NCBI GenBank assembly: GCA_009781325.1 | Contig: WQYJ01000027.1 | Span: forward strand, 1 to 15,354 | Length of the DNA: 15,354 nt | Source: Propionibacteriaceae bacterium | GTDB taxonomy: Bacteria > Actinomycetota > Actinomycetes > Propionibacteriales > Propionibacteriaceae | Direction: 5' to 3' | Part shown: positions 1-7,803 of the stretch, in pieces | Position numbering within the stretch: the first letter of the stretch is position 1 | Layout of the letters: every line of letters starts with the position of its first letter | The notes under the pieces: generated by a model | What the model was told of the DNA's origin: nothing | Database searches by the model: none | What the model saw: only the letters and a program-made list of their open reading frames with translations | Position numbers and translations under genes: made by a program

Positions 1-57
1 AACCAGTTGTGTCACCCAGATCTCCGATGTGGAGTAGTTCATGGTGGCGACGTACAT
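1..57 (-). CDS. Possible 5' end of a downstream minus-strand gene (partial, weak)
   Basis: Downstream of the adnB-like stop, an ATG at 57-55 on the minus strand opens 19 codons that stay open to the left edge (MYVATMNYSTSEIWVTQLV). A purine-rich GGTGGG lies just upstream as a possible ribosome binding site. The fragment is too short to recognise, and an open frame of 19 codons can arise by chance. If real, it would be the next gene after the helicase pair on the same strand. No hairpin-plus-T-run terminator is evident between it and the adnB-like stop. Confidence 0.2.
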   Translation of the reverse strand, partial: MYVATMNYSTSEIWVTQLV

Positions 58-80
58 GGTCCCACCAATGGTGAAGGCAG

Positions 81-3000
81 TTAGATAATGCCAGCAAGAA
101 GCCCATCCAAGCGGTAATCTTGGCTCACATCAACCTCGACAAACTCCGATGAGGAAACATAGAAGAACCCCGCAGCAATCTGGCTCACTGGTATCTGTGT
201 TCGAGCAGCCCAGGCTCGGGCATAGACAACAAGTTGAACCGGATTCGCAGCAAAGCTCCCTGTCTTCCAATCAACGAGAAGGATTGTCTTGCCTAAGGGG
301 ACTAATCCTGGATTGTCATCGGCGCGGAAAACCGCGTCGATTCGACCCGACACCGCGTAAGAATCAATGGTCGTCATGAAGTCTTCTTCCACCAGCCACG
401 GCCGAGCAGAGGCAAACTGACTTGCGAGGAACTTCGAGCAGAGATCTGAGATGCTGCCATCAGTATCCACCTCGTTTGATGTGATCATCTCGGAATTCAC
501 GTAGTACTGCTCCACCCAGGCGTGGAAACGCGACCCCACATCAGCTCGCCGTGAGGGAGGCGCGGGCAGAGGTCGAGCAAGCCTAGCAGCATACTGCTGG
601 GGATCGGCTTGTATGTGAACGACTTGTGAAGCGGACAGAACCGACGGCAAAGCTACCGTGATTTCCCCCGGTGATTCTTCGGCGTCCAATGCCGCCATGA
701 CTTCATCCCAGGAGGAAATCTCGTGGGCAACCTCGCTGGGCATCACCGAGGTTTCCCAGGTTTGCTCCCCACTGATCGCCGCTGTTACCGCTGCAGCCCC
801 CATGACCCACTTCGGGTCATCGAGTTCCGGCCATTGAATCTGCGGGGGAACCCACACAGGTGCATCCCTGTCATCCTCACCCAGCAAAACAGCATCGATG
901 GACTCACCGCAGTCAAGAATCCGATCAACATAGCGTGATCGGGTTCGCGGGCCGACCACTTCGGTTCTCCAGCGATGGCAACTCACGACCAGGCGTCGCT
1001 TGGCTCGGGTTACTCCAACATAGGCTAGGCGATCCTCGCTGAGTTCCACCGCCTGCTTGAGCTGATCTTTAAAGTCGGCTAGTCCATCCTTAGTGACCTC
1101 CAGGATCTGCGGAACCGCAGAAGCATCGGAACGAAGTGATGTGGGTAGCGCACTGGGTTGGGACAGAAGGTTTTCTGTAACACGAGTATCGGGGAATACC
1201 CCCTCAACCAGCCCCGGAAGGTAGACGACATCCCATTCCAATCCTTTCGCCGCATGGATGGTGAGAAGATTCACCGCGTCGGAAGGGACCTGCTTGGGCT
1301 TAGCCAGACCTTGACCATGGCTCTCTTCTGCCTTGAGATATGCCACCAAAGCTGCTAGAGGAGCTTCCGGATTCCTGGAAGAGAATTCTGCTACATGATC
1401 GAGGAACTGCCTCAAGTACGGCTGTGCCCCTTCCTGGGTGGAGTAGATCTCCGCATCGAGTCCAATCCTGACCTGGATCTGGTGGACGCGGTCAACAAGG
1501 TTCCCGTGGATTCTTGTCAATGCATCGATGTCAGCTGTCAGACGCTCAAAACTGGTGCGACCATGGTCAGAATACGAAGCTGATCCAAGGTCAGAAAGAG
1601 CCTCCAGCAGAGAAGAATCGAGGTGGCGGGCTTGGCGCCCAAGTTGTGCACAATCAGCTAATCCAACTCGGAAACGAGGCCCTGTCAGGATCTCCATCAC
1701 CTCAGGATTCGCGTCCACGTCAACAAGAATCTTCATCATGGCGAACACCTGCCAGACTGCTTCCACCCCCAGAAGCCCTCCAAGATCCGAGACAACCGCC
1801 GGAATTTCTCGGGCTCGGCACGCATCCAGGATTCTGCCGATCTCCCGTGATCGCCGACACAGAATCCCCACCTGGCTCCAGTGTTCGACATCACCGCTTC
1901 GATAGGCCTGCTCCAAAGAATCAGTAAGCCAGTCCACTTCCTCGTCCCAGGTGGCGAACTCGCGGACCAATACTTCTGCCGGAGGCGCCGATGAACTGGG
2001 TTGGAGTTCGACAGCCATTTTTCCGCCTAGATAGGGGTCAGCGCGGACCTGGGTGGAGATCTCATTTGCGGCATCAAGGATCTGCGGACCGCTTCGGCGG
2101 TTGACTGACAGGGTGTAGGTGCTCCGGTTGTCAGACGGGAACGTGTCATGGAAGCGATGGATATTGTCGACTGCTGCTGCCCTCCAGGTATAGATCGCTT
2201 GAAGGGGATCACCCACTGCTGTGATGGGATAACCCTCGACACCTCCGCCGGCCCCGAACAACCCTGACAACAACCGCGCTTGAGCTGCTGAGGTGTCCTG
2301 ATACTCATCGACAACAACCAAACCGTACCGGTTTCGGATAGCTGCCCCGATGTGGGTCATCTGCTGGGTAAGATCGACAGCGGTCCTCATCTGGTCAGCG
2401 AACTCCACTGCACCGGCACTCAGTTTCTTGGCCCGATAATTCCGGCACAGATGAAGAAGACTCAGCCGTTGTTCGGCGATTCTCCTGGCGTCCCGAATAG
2501 CAGCATAAGGTGACCCTCGCCACAACGGAGCCTGGTCAAGCTCCTCAATAAACCGGCTGGTGTAGTTTTCAATGTCTGCATCTGTGACCAGGTGTGCCTG
2601 GATTTGCCCTTCCAGCCCCAGAATATCCTTAGCCAAAGCAGAGGCCGACTTATCCTCCAAGAATTCAGGTGGATCACTACACCACTGAACAACGTGATCA
2701 GCGAAAACATAACGCTCACCTGTGGTCAGGATCCGCTGAGCAGAACTCACACATACCCAAGGTCCGAACTCCGACACCAGTCGTGAAGCAAAACCGTCAT
2801 AGGTAAAGATGTCAGGATTGGTCTCATCGTCGAGTTCCAGTAACCCTAAAGCCTTGCGGACCCGTGCGGACAACTCAGATGTGGCTTTGCGGGTAAATGT
2901 AAGCCCGAGCACCTTATCGGGAGTGACCTCCCCGCTTCCAACCAGCCATACCACCCGCGCTGCCATGACCGTGGTCTTGCCGGTTCCGGCTCCAGCTATG

Positions 3001-3104
3001 ATCACTCCTGGAGCCATTGGTGCGGTGATGGCTTCCATCTGTTCATCAGAAAAAGGGATTTCCATGAGTTCAACAAGATCACGCGGTGTTGAAAGTCTGG
3101 TCAT
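81..3104 (-). CDS. adnB: AdnB-like ATP-dependent DNA helicase-nuclease (UvrD/Rep motor + RecB-type nuclease)
   Basis: Probable AdnB subunit of the AdnAB double-strand-break resection machine, which unwinds and degrades DNA ends in the cytoplasm for recombination. The protein is 1007 aa. Visible SF1A motifs are the Q-motif (FSDEQ, Q22), Walker A AGAGTGKTT (K43), Walker B DEYQDT (D266-D270), motif III GDPLQAIYTW, motif IV around NRRSGPQIL, motif V TIHAAKGLEWD and motif VI YVGVTRAKRRL with the arginine finger. The C terminus is a RecB-type nuclease: GSRFHAW (H861), GRIDAVF (D923) and VDWKTG (D945, K947). It lacks the Fe-S cysteines of its partner. The frame extends 17 codons further upstream, to 3155. 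The ATG at 3104 is preferred because it forms an ATGA overlap with the adnA-like stop and has GAAGGTG at good spacing. Motor and nuclease motifs both look intact. The subunit name rests on gene order and architecture; generic UvrD/Rep helicase is the safe fallback. Confidence 0.9.
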   Translation of the reverse strand: MTRLSTPRDLVELMEIPFSDEQMEAITAPMAPGVIIAGAGTGKTTVMAARVVWLVGSGEVTPDKVLGLTFTRKATSELSARVRKALGLLELDDETNPDIFTYDGFASRLVSEFGPWVCVSSAQRILTTGERYVFADHVVQWCSDPPEFLEDKSASALAKDILGLEGQIQAHLVTDADIENYTSRFIEELDQAPLWRGSPYAAIRDARRIAEQRLSLLHLCRNYRAKKLSAGAVEFADQMRTAVDLTQQMTHIGAAIRNRYGLVVVDEYQDTSAAQARLLSGLFGAGGGVEGYPITAVGDPLQAIYTWRAAAVDNIHRFHDTFPSDNRSTYTLSVNRRSGPQILDAANEISTQVRADPYLGGKMAVELQPSSSAPPAEVLVREFATWDEEVDWLTDSLEQAYRSGDVEHWSQVGILCRRSREIGRILDACRAREIPAVVSDLGGLLGVEAVWQVFAMMKILVDVDANPEVMEILTGPRFRVGLADCAQLGRQARHLDSSLLEALSDLGSASYSDHGRTSFERLTADIDALTRIHGNLVDRVHQIQVRIGLDAEIYSTQEGAQPYLRQFLDHVAEFSSRNPEAPLAALVAYLKAEESHGQGLAKPKQVPSDAVNLLTIHAAKGLEWDVVYLPGLVEGVFPDTRVTENLLSQPSALPTSLRSDASAVPQILEVTKDGLADFKDQLKQAVELSEDRLAYVGVTRAKRRLVVSCHRWRTEVVGPRTRSRYVDRILDCGESIDAVLLGEDDRDAPVWVPPQIQWPELDDPKWVMGAAAVTAAISGEQTWETSVMPSEVAHEISSWDEVMAALDAEESPGEITVALPSVLSASQVVHIQADPQQYAARLARPLPAPPSRRADVGSRFHAWVEQYYVNSEMITSNEVDTDGSISDLCSKFLASQFASARPWLVEEDFMTTIDSYAVSGRIDAVFRADDNPGLVPLGKTILLVDWKTGSFAANPVQLVVYARAWAARTQIPVSQIAAGFFYVSSSEFVEVDVSQDYRLDGLLAGII

Positions 3105-5920
3105 GAGCTCACCTTCTTTGCCGGACAGACAGCCCTGAAGGAACAACCGCGGCAACTACTCGACGCTAGTGCAGGGAACTCACCTCTTCTGAGAATGGCC
3201 CCAGCCGCAGCTATCCGGTGATGAACCCAAGTTTCATGCTGGTATTGGTCACCCACCTCATCACCTAGTTCCCCAGTCAGCACTGGCAACCCAGGGTCAG
3301 TGTCTAAGTACGGCATAGCATCCAAGGACGGTTGAACAACGACCTTCGGCAGGCCTTTGGCGTCCAACCTGAGATAGACCAACTCTGCTCCAGCAACTTC
3401 ACAAGGCCCGAGTTCCTCAATCGCGCCGCTTGCTAAGGCAAGCTGATAAACACCCATCTGGATATGATTGGCCCCTTCGCGCGCTGTGGGGGCAGTTTTT
3501 CCCGTTTTCAAGTCAACAACCCAGAACCGCTCATTTTCATCACGCTCGACGCGGTCGAGCCTTCCTCTCAGGCGTAGGGAGCCAGCCTGCAGATCAGCAA
3601 GGAATTCCACACCAACCTCGCAGAACACAGTTTCTCTGTCGCTGCGGCGGCGGCGCTCATCAAATCTGATCAGGCACCCTCGGGCTTGTTCCAACTGAGG
3701 AAGACTCTTCCAGGCAGGAGAAAATTCCAGTTCTCCCCATCGGGATTCCAGCGACTCCAGCATCACGTCGAGGGATTGATCGAAGTCCTGACAGATTGTG
3801 TGGATCAGAGTCCCGAATTCCGCTTCGGCTTGATTCCTGCGCTCTGCCGCAGCCCGCTTCGTGAGGAACCACCGACGCGGGCAAGTCAATAGATCTTCGA
3901 TCCCACTAGCCGATATAGCACTGATAGTCTCCGCTTCTTGGTGGGGCCCGACCGCCCACCAGTTGTCAGGATGAGCCGAAGGATATTTGTGCGACATAGC
4001 CGCCAAACGATCACCAGCAGCCTGCCTCAAACCCGGATGCGCACCCTCATCGACCAGAACCTGTTTGAGCTTACCAATCAGGTGCGCCCTCGACATCACC
4101 GAACTAGGTGCCTGCGCATCGAAGATCCCAATATCGGCCTTGAGCTGATCAAAGAAGACAGACGGCGAATGCTCCTCATCATCAACAGCAGTAACAACCA
4201 GACGGTCTGTCGTACTGGAACACCCAGTGTAGAAAAGCTTGCGCTCTGCATTGAGCCGCTGGCTCCGATCCACATCCAGATCCACCAAACCCGACACAGA
4301 CAGCAACGGGTGAACTGCTCCCGTTGCAGGCCACACACCATCTTCTACCCCAGCAACGATGACCAGAGACCAGCACCCGGAACCTGCGCGGTGAGCCGTG
4401 GTGAGCCTGACCGCAGACGAGGCCCACGCTGAGGATCGGGGAAGATCCTCGGGCACCTCCTGGGATTGCACAGACTCTATCAATGCCGTGACTCCCGCTG
4501 CGGTCGACATATCGGAAAAGCTCGATGCCAGAGCAAACAAGGCAACGACTGCATCCAAGCTGCGGTGAGCACGCAGAGCCTCAACTCCTCCGCGTTCAAT
4601 CTGCGCTACAAGCAGTTCTTCCCATCCCGACGACTTCCACAGATCCCACAAAGCTTCACTCACCGATTCGAAGTGACCACCGCTAGCCAACCCATCCAGC
4701 AAAAGAGTCACGATCTCTTCGGACTTCAGTTGAATCTCGTCACCCGAGATTGTCACAGGAACCCCTTCGAGCTGACAAGCCTGGGCGAACCTGGAAAACT
4801 CTGCCCCGCTTCTGACAAGAATGGCCATGTTCTCATAGGGGATCTTCTCCAGTAGATGAGCTCTGCGAAGACTCTGGGCGGCAAAAGCCGCCTCTGCACC
4901 GCGATCGGGACACAGAATCTTTTCGACTCCACCTGTGCGATCCGGGATGAGACACCGGTATTTCTCCAGTGACTCCACCGGGACACCCAAAGGCAGCTCG
5001 ATTCGTCTCTTCAGATTCGCACAGGCCTCTTCGACTGCCTCGGCTACACCGTACCCCTGCTGTAAACAGATCGTTGAAGCATCGCTGCCCAACCCCGGCA
5101 GGCGGGCACCACGGAATCCGAAGACGGCAGAATCAGGATTCGCTGTGATGATAACCGCGGTAGAGAAGTCTGTCAGCGCCGAAAAGATCTCTTCTTGAGC
5201 AGAATCCACATTGTGGGAGTCATCGAGAAGAATCATCGATCCTTGAGGACGAACCGCGGTCAGAATATCCTCGCGCGTCAGCAATGCAGCAGCCCTCAGC
5301 AACAGCTCTGGATAATCCACCACCGATGCTAATCCGAGAATGTCCAGGTATTCCTGATAGAAATCCCCCATGCAAACCCAGTCATCCCGCGACTGGTCAA
5401 TCCCAAGCTGACGAACATCATCCGGAGACAGCCCTGCACGCTGACAGGCAGCAAGAATCTCACGCAGATTCGAGGCAAACGGGACAGTGCGGCGTACTTG
5501 TGCAAATTCTTGCGGCCACTCCTGATCATCCTGCCCGGCGAGAATCTGGCGAACATAACTATCCTGACGAGCCGCTGACAACAGCGACGGCGGATGAGGA
5601 TCATCGATCTTGACCACTGACAGGCACAAACTATAGAAAGTCGTCACCCGAAAACGCGACACCAGATGGGGGTAGAACTGACCCACCCATGATTGGTCCT
5701 CCTTGCGAGCCCGCCGAGAAGAGGCAATGAATAAAACCTGGGGAACACCGCGTTCCAAACTCGACACCCCAGCATGGATCAGCGCGGTCGTCTTGCCCGT
5801 ACGAGCTCCGCCCATAACCAACAACTCACCCTGGCGGTGATCCGCAACCTGGCTCTGAGCAGGATTCAGCGTATGAACCTGCTGGGGTGCGGGGCGAACC
5901 AGCCGATAGGAAATCGTCAT
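3101..5920 (-). CDS. adnA: AdnA-like helicase-nuclease subunit with Fe-S RecB-type nuclease and degenerate motor
   Basis: First gene of the helicase pair, 939 aa, probable AdnA subunit of AdnAB. Walker A is present as GGARTGKTT (37-45, K43). Walker B reads LLDDSHN (D233-D234), with Asp in place of the catalytic Glu. The motif VI region reads YTGCSSTTDRL and has lost the TRA arginine finger seen in the partner. The motor therefore looks weak or structural. The C-terminal nuclease is intact: LIHTICQDF (H707), GRLDRVE (D789) and VDLKTGK (D803, K805). Cys680, Cys923, Cys926 and Cys932 flank it in the arrangement of an AddB/Cas4-type 4Fe-4S cluster. The start at 5920 is the first ATG, with only a weak G-rich stretch upstream. 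The 3' end overlaps the adnB-like ATG by 4 nt, implying co-translation and a heterodimer. Division of labour (AdnB drives, AdnA supports) is known for mycobacterial AdnAB and is inferred here. Confidence 0.87.
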   Translation of the reverse strand: MTISYRLVRPAPQQVHTLNPAQSQVADHRQGELLVMGGARTGKTTALIHAGVSSLERGVPQVLFIASSRRARKEDQSWVGQFYPHLVSRFRVTTFYSLCLSVVKIDDPHPPSLLSAARQDSYVRQILAGQDDQEWPQEFAQVRRTVPFASNLREILAACQRAGLSPDDVRQLGIDQSRDDWVCMGDFYQEYLDILGLASVVDYPELLLRAAALLTREDILTAVRPQGSMILLDDSHNVDSAQEEIFSALTDFSTAVIITANPDSAVFGFRGARLPGLGSDASTICLQQGYGVAEAVEEACANLKRRIELPLGVPVESLEKYRCLIPDRTGGVEKILCPDRGAEAAFAAQSLRRAHLLEKIPYENMAILVRSGAEFSRFAQACQLEGVPVTISGDEIQLKSEEIVTLLLDGLASGGHFESVSEALWDLWKSSGWEELLVAQIERGGVEALRAHRSLDAVVALFALASSFSDMSTAAGVTALIESVQSQEVPEDLPRSSAWASSAVRLTTAHRAGSGCWSLVIVAGVEDGVWPATGAVHPLLSVSGLVDLDVDRSQRLNAERKLFYTGCSSTTDRLVVTAVDDEEHSPSVFFDQLKADIGIFDAQAPSSVMSRAHLIGKLKQVLVDEGAHPGLRQAAGDRLAAMSHKYPSAHPDNWWAVGPHQEAETISAISASGIEDLLTCPRRWFLTKRAAAERRNQAEAEFGTLIHTICQDFDQSLDVMLESLESRWGELEFSPAWKSLPQLEQARGCLIRFDERRRRSDRETVFCEVGVEFLADLQAGSLRLRGRLDRVERDENERFWVVDLKTGKTAPTAREGANHIQMGVYQLALASGAIEELGPCEVAGAELVYLRLDAKGLPKVVVQPSLDAMPYLDTDPGLPVLTGELGDEVGDQYQHETWVHHRIAAAGAILRRGEFPALASSSCRGCSFRAVCPAKKVSS
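3110..3116 (-). promoter_or_regulatory. Ribosome binding site of the adnB-like gene
   Basis: GAAGGTG on the minus strand, five bases before the ATG at 3104-3102 and inside the end of the adnA-like gene. It decides the start in favour of the ATG in the ATGA overlap rather than the upstream ATG at 3155. Confidence 0.6.
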
Positions 5921-6020
5921 AGTCCCATCCCATCATGACACTGCGACATTTTGTGAGTCGAGTACCGAGAATCGGGGAAGAACCGGTAGATTTGGTATTA
6001 CGAATAGTGATGGAGGTCCT
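5921..6020. promoter_or_regulatory. Divergent intergenic promoter region
   Basis: This 100-bp gap must hold the start signals of the minus-strand helicase operon and the plus-strand eight-gene operon. On the plus strand TAGATT (5987-5992) is a plausible -10 hexamer, with no convincing -35. A short inverted repeat, TACCG (5963-5967) with CGGTA (5984-5988), and an inner CCGA/TCGG pair (5965-5975) could be an operator or chance. GGAGG at 6012-6016 is a strong ribosome binding site for the ATG at 6021. No clear promoter could be picked on the minus strand. Confidence 0.4.
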
Positions 6021-7256
6021 ATGTCCGAGTTCGCAGCAGCACAGGCTGCTCCCCCCCAGTCCCAACTAGCCCAATCACCCATCCTGAGCCTTGAGGCACC
6101 TGCCCCGATGGAGGCTGTGGCAACCACACAAGCCCCAGCGATGGCTCCTCAGGTCGAGGCAGAACAAGTCCCGGTTTTGGATGAGAAAGTTGCTGCATTC
6201 CTGGCTCAGATTGAGCAGGCAGAGACCAAGTCCCCCGAGTTCGCAGCCCAGGCGGATGCCGTACGCGCCATGGGTGATACCGATATCCGCAGAGCAGCGG
6301 AGACCTCCAATCGTCTGTTGAATACTCCGGTTCGTGCCATGAAAGAAGGCGGGTTAACCGCAGGTTCCACTGTGGGCAAGACTCTGATGGATCTTCGCCG
6401 CACTGTTGAAGATCTCGACCCCCACCAGGACAGGTCCATCAAGAAGAAGCTGCTGGGAGTCATCCCGATGGGCAAGAATGTCCAGGACTATTTCCGCAAG
6501 TATCAAACCTCCCAGGATCACCTGAATGCCATCCTGCATGCACTGCGCTCCGGTCAGGATGAACTGACACGCGACAACGTTGCTCTGGGGATGGAAAAGC
6601 AGAACCTCTGGCAGACCATGGGACGCCTGAATCAGTACGTCTACATAGCAGAGCGCCTCGATGCCCAACTGGCTTGGAAAGTCCAAGAACTAGCAGCAGT
6701 AGATCCTGTGCGAGCCAAGGCTCTCAATGAAGATGTTCTTTTCTACGTACGCCAAAAGCACCAGGATCTTCTCACCCAGTTGGCAGTGTCCATCCAGAAC
6801 TACCTCAGCATCGACATCATCATCAAGAACAACATTGAGTTGATTAAGGGTGTTGACCGCGCATCGACCACCACCGTGGCTGCCCTGCGTACTGCTGTCA
6901 TCGTGGCCTCTGCACTGAGCAACCAGAAGCTGGTTCTCGATCAGATCACCGCACTGAACACCACAACATCCGAGATGATCAACCGCACCTCAGAGATGCT
7001 GCGGGATCAGTCCGCCGGCATCATGGAGCAGGCCGCCAGTTCGACCATCGGTATTGAGCAGCTGCAGGCAGCCTTCCAGAACATTTACGCAACCATGGAT
7101 TCCATTGATGCCTTTAAGGTGCAAGCCCTGGCTAATATGGCTCAGACTGTTACTGTCCTTGAGGGTGAAGTTGCCAAGTCTCGTTCCTATCTCGACCGAG
7201 TCCAGAACAATCCTTCCGCTCCTGACGGATCTCTCAACGTCGACACAGGTATGTGA
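6021..7256 (+). CDS. TelA/KlaA-family (toxic anion resistance) protein
   Basis: Cytoplasmic, 411-aa helical protein of the TelA/KlaA/YceH family (toxic anion resistance). Family members are named for plasmid tellurite resistance, but their biochemical activity is unclear and many take part in envelope or antimicrobial stress responses. The first ~45 residues are Ala/Pro/Gln-rich and probably disordered. From about residue 50 the family core is recognisable: a DIRRAAETSNRLLNTPVRA stretch, then LLGVIPMGKNVQDYF, a long run of amphipathic helices, and the conserved IDIIIKNNIELIKGVDRA and LSNQKLVLDQI segments. No membrane span or catalytic motif is visible. GGAGG four bases before the ATG supports the start. 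It leads the operon and its stop overlaps the next GTG. Pairing with an XpaC-like product echoes the adjacent xpaC and telA-type (yaaN) genes of Bacillus. A tellurite role should not be assumed. A seven-C run lies in codons 11-13. Confidence 0.9.
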   Translation: MSEFAAAQAAPPQSQLAQSPILSLEAPAPMEAVATTQAPAMAPQVEAEQVPVLDEKVAAFLAQIEQAETKSPEFAAQADAVRAMGDTDIRRAAETSNRLLNTPVRAMKEGGLTAGSTVGKTLMDLRRTVEDLDPHQDRSIKKKLLGVIPMGKNVQDYFRKYQTSQDHLNAILHALRSGQDELTRDNVALGMEKQNLWQTMGRLNQYVYIAERLDAQLAWKVQELAAVDPVRAKALNEDVLFYVRQKHQDLLTQLAVSIQNYLSIDIIIKNNIELIKGVDRASTTTVAALRTAVIVASALSNQKLVLDQITALNTTTSEMINRTSEMLRDQSAGIMEQAASSTIGIEQLQAAFQNIYATMDSIDAFKVQALANMAQTVTVLEGEVAKSRSYLDRVQNNPSAPDGSLNVDTGM

Positions 7257-7801
7257 CGGGACACAGCGTGGGCCTATTTGACTGGTTCAAGAATGATGAG
7301 GAGCCCCCTGCCCCGCAGACACCGGCTGCTCCCACTGCCGAGGAGATTGCTGAAGCTCTGGACATGATGGATGCCAAGGTGGTTTCAGCCGCTGTGTCAA
7401 CGGCTGTGATCGCCCGGGTTTTCAGAATCACCGCACGGCTACGGGATACCCTTCCCAGGATGAGCAATTCTGGTTTAGCGACGGTTGATCAGTATTCCCT
7501 GATTGCCACCGCTACCAGCTATCTTCCCTTGACAGTCGGCAGTTATGTACGTCTGCCGCGCGACTGGGCGGATACCCGTCCGGTGGAAGCTGGGCGCTCG
7601 TCACTGCTCGTACTGATTGATCAACTGGATTTGCTGGGAGAAACTGTGGACAAGATCTACGACGCAGTCCTCGCTAGGGATGCTGAAGCTCTAGTCGTCC
7701 ACGGGCGTTTCCTGGCTGAGAAGTTTGCACCAGGGCGGGCACCGTTGAAGCAACCAACATCCAAACCACAAACGCCGACATCGACACTAGATCTGGGGTG
7801 A
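7253..7801 (+). CDS. Small helical protein resembling the C-terminal part of XpaC
   Basis: 182 aa from the GTG at 7253, which shares GTGA with the preceding stop. A second GTG at 7268 would begin MGLFDWFK, a natural-looking N terminus, giving 177 aa; neither start has a strong ribosome binding site, so the choice is open. There is a Pro/Ala-rich linker around 20-30, then helices. The segment SYLPLTVGSYVRLP followed by LLVLIDQLDLLGETVDKIYDAVL and a final HGRFLAEKF recalls the YLP...Y plus I...I..AF...L pattern of XpaC (5-bromo-4-chloroindolyl phosphate hydrolysis family) without its N-terminal membrane helices. The adjacent TelA-family gene supports this, since xpaC and telA homologues are neighbours in Bacillus. 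The similarity is from memory of the family pattern and may be wrong; otherwise it is a hypothetical cytoplasmic protein. The C-terminal ~20 residues are Pro/Thr-rich and probably disordered. Confidence 0.75.
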   Translation: MTGHSVGLFDWFKNDEEPPAPQTPAAPTAEEIAEALDMMDAKVVSAAVSTAVIARVFRITARLRDTLPRMSNSGLATVDQYSLIATATSYLPLTVGSYVRLPRDWADTRPVEAGRSSLLVLIDQLDLLGETVDKIYDAVLARDAEALVVHGRFLAEKFAPGRAPLKQPTSKPQTPTSTLDLG

Positions 7802-7803
7802 TC
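7795..7803 (+). promoter_or_regulatory. Ribosome binding site of the AAA+ gene
   Basis: GGGGTGATC matches the 3' part of the AGGAGGTGATC anti-16S consensus directly before ATG 7804. It favours that ATG over the GTG at 7798, two codons upstream, which would make a 4-nt overlap like the other junctions but would have no ribosome binding site of its own. Confidence 0.5.

Noticed and set aside
1514..1927. Plus-strand open frame of 137 codons
   Set aside because: It is antisense to the adnB-like motor domain, with low-complexity Pro/Ser/Gln-rich translation and no ribosome binding site noticed.
3938..4432. Plus-strand open frame of 164 codons
   Set aside because: It lies wholly antisense within the adnA-like gene and has an Arg/Pro/Thr/Ser-rich composition typical of a shadow frame with no recognisable domain.
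3101..5920. Cas4 or CRISPR-associated nuclease
   Set aside because: The Fe-S RecB-type nuclease signature is fused to a full UvrD-like motor and paired with a second helicase-nuclease; no repeats or cas genes are present.
6021..7256. Tellurite resistance determinant
   Set aside because: Only the TelA-family gene suggests it. No TerC/TerD, TehB or KlaB/KlaC-type neighbour is seen, and the family name does not show function.
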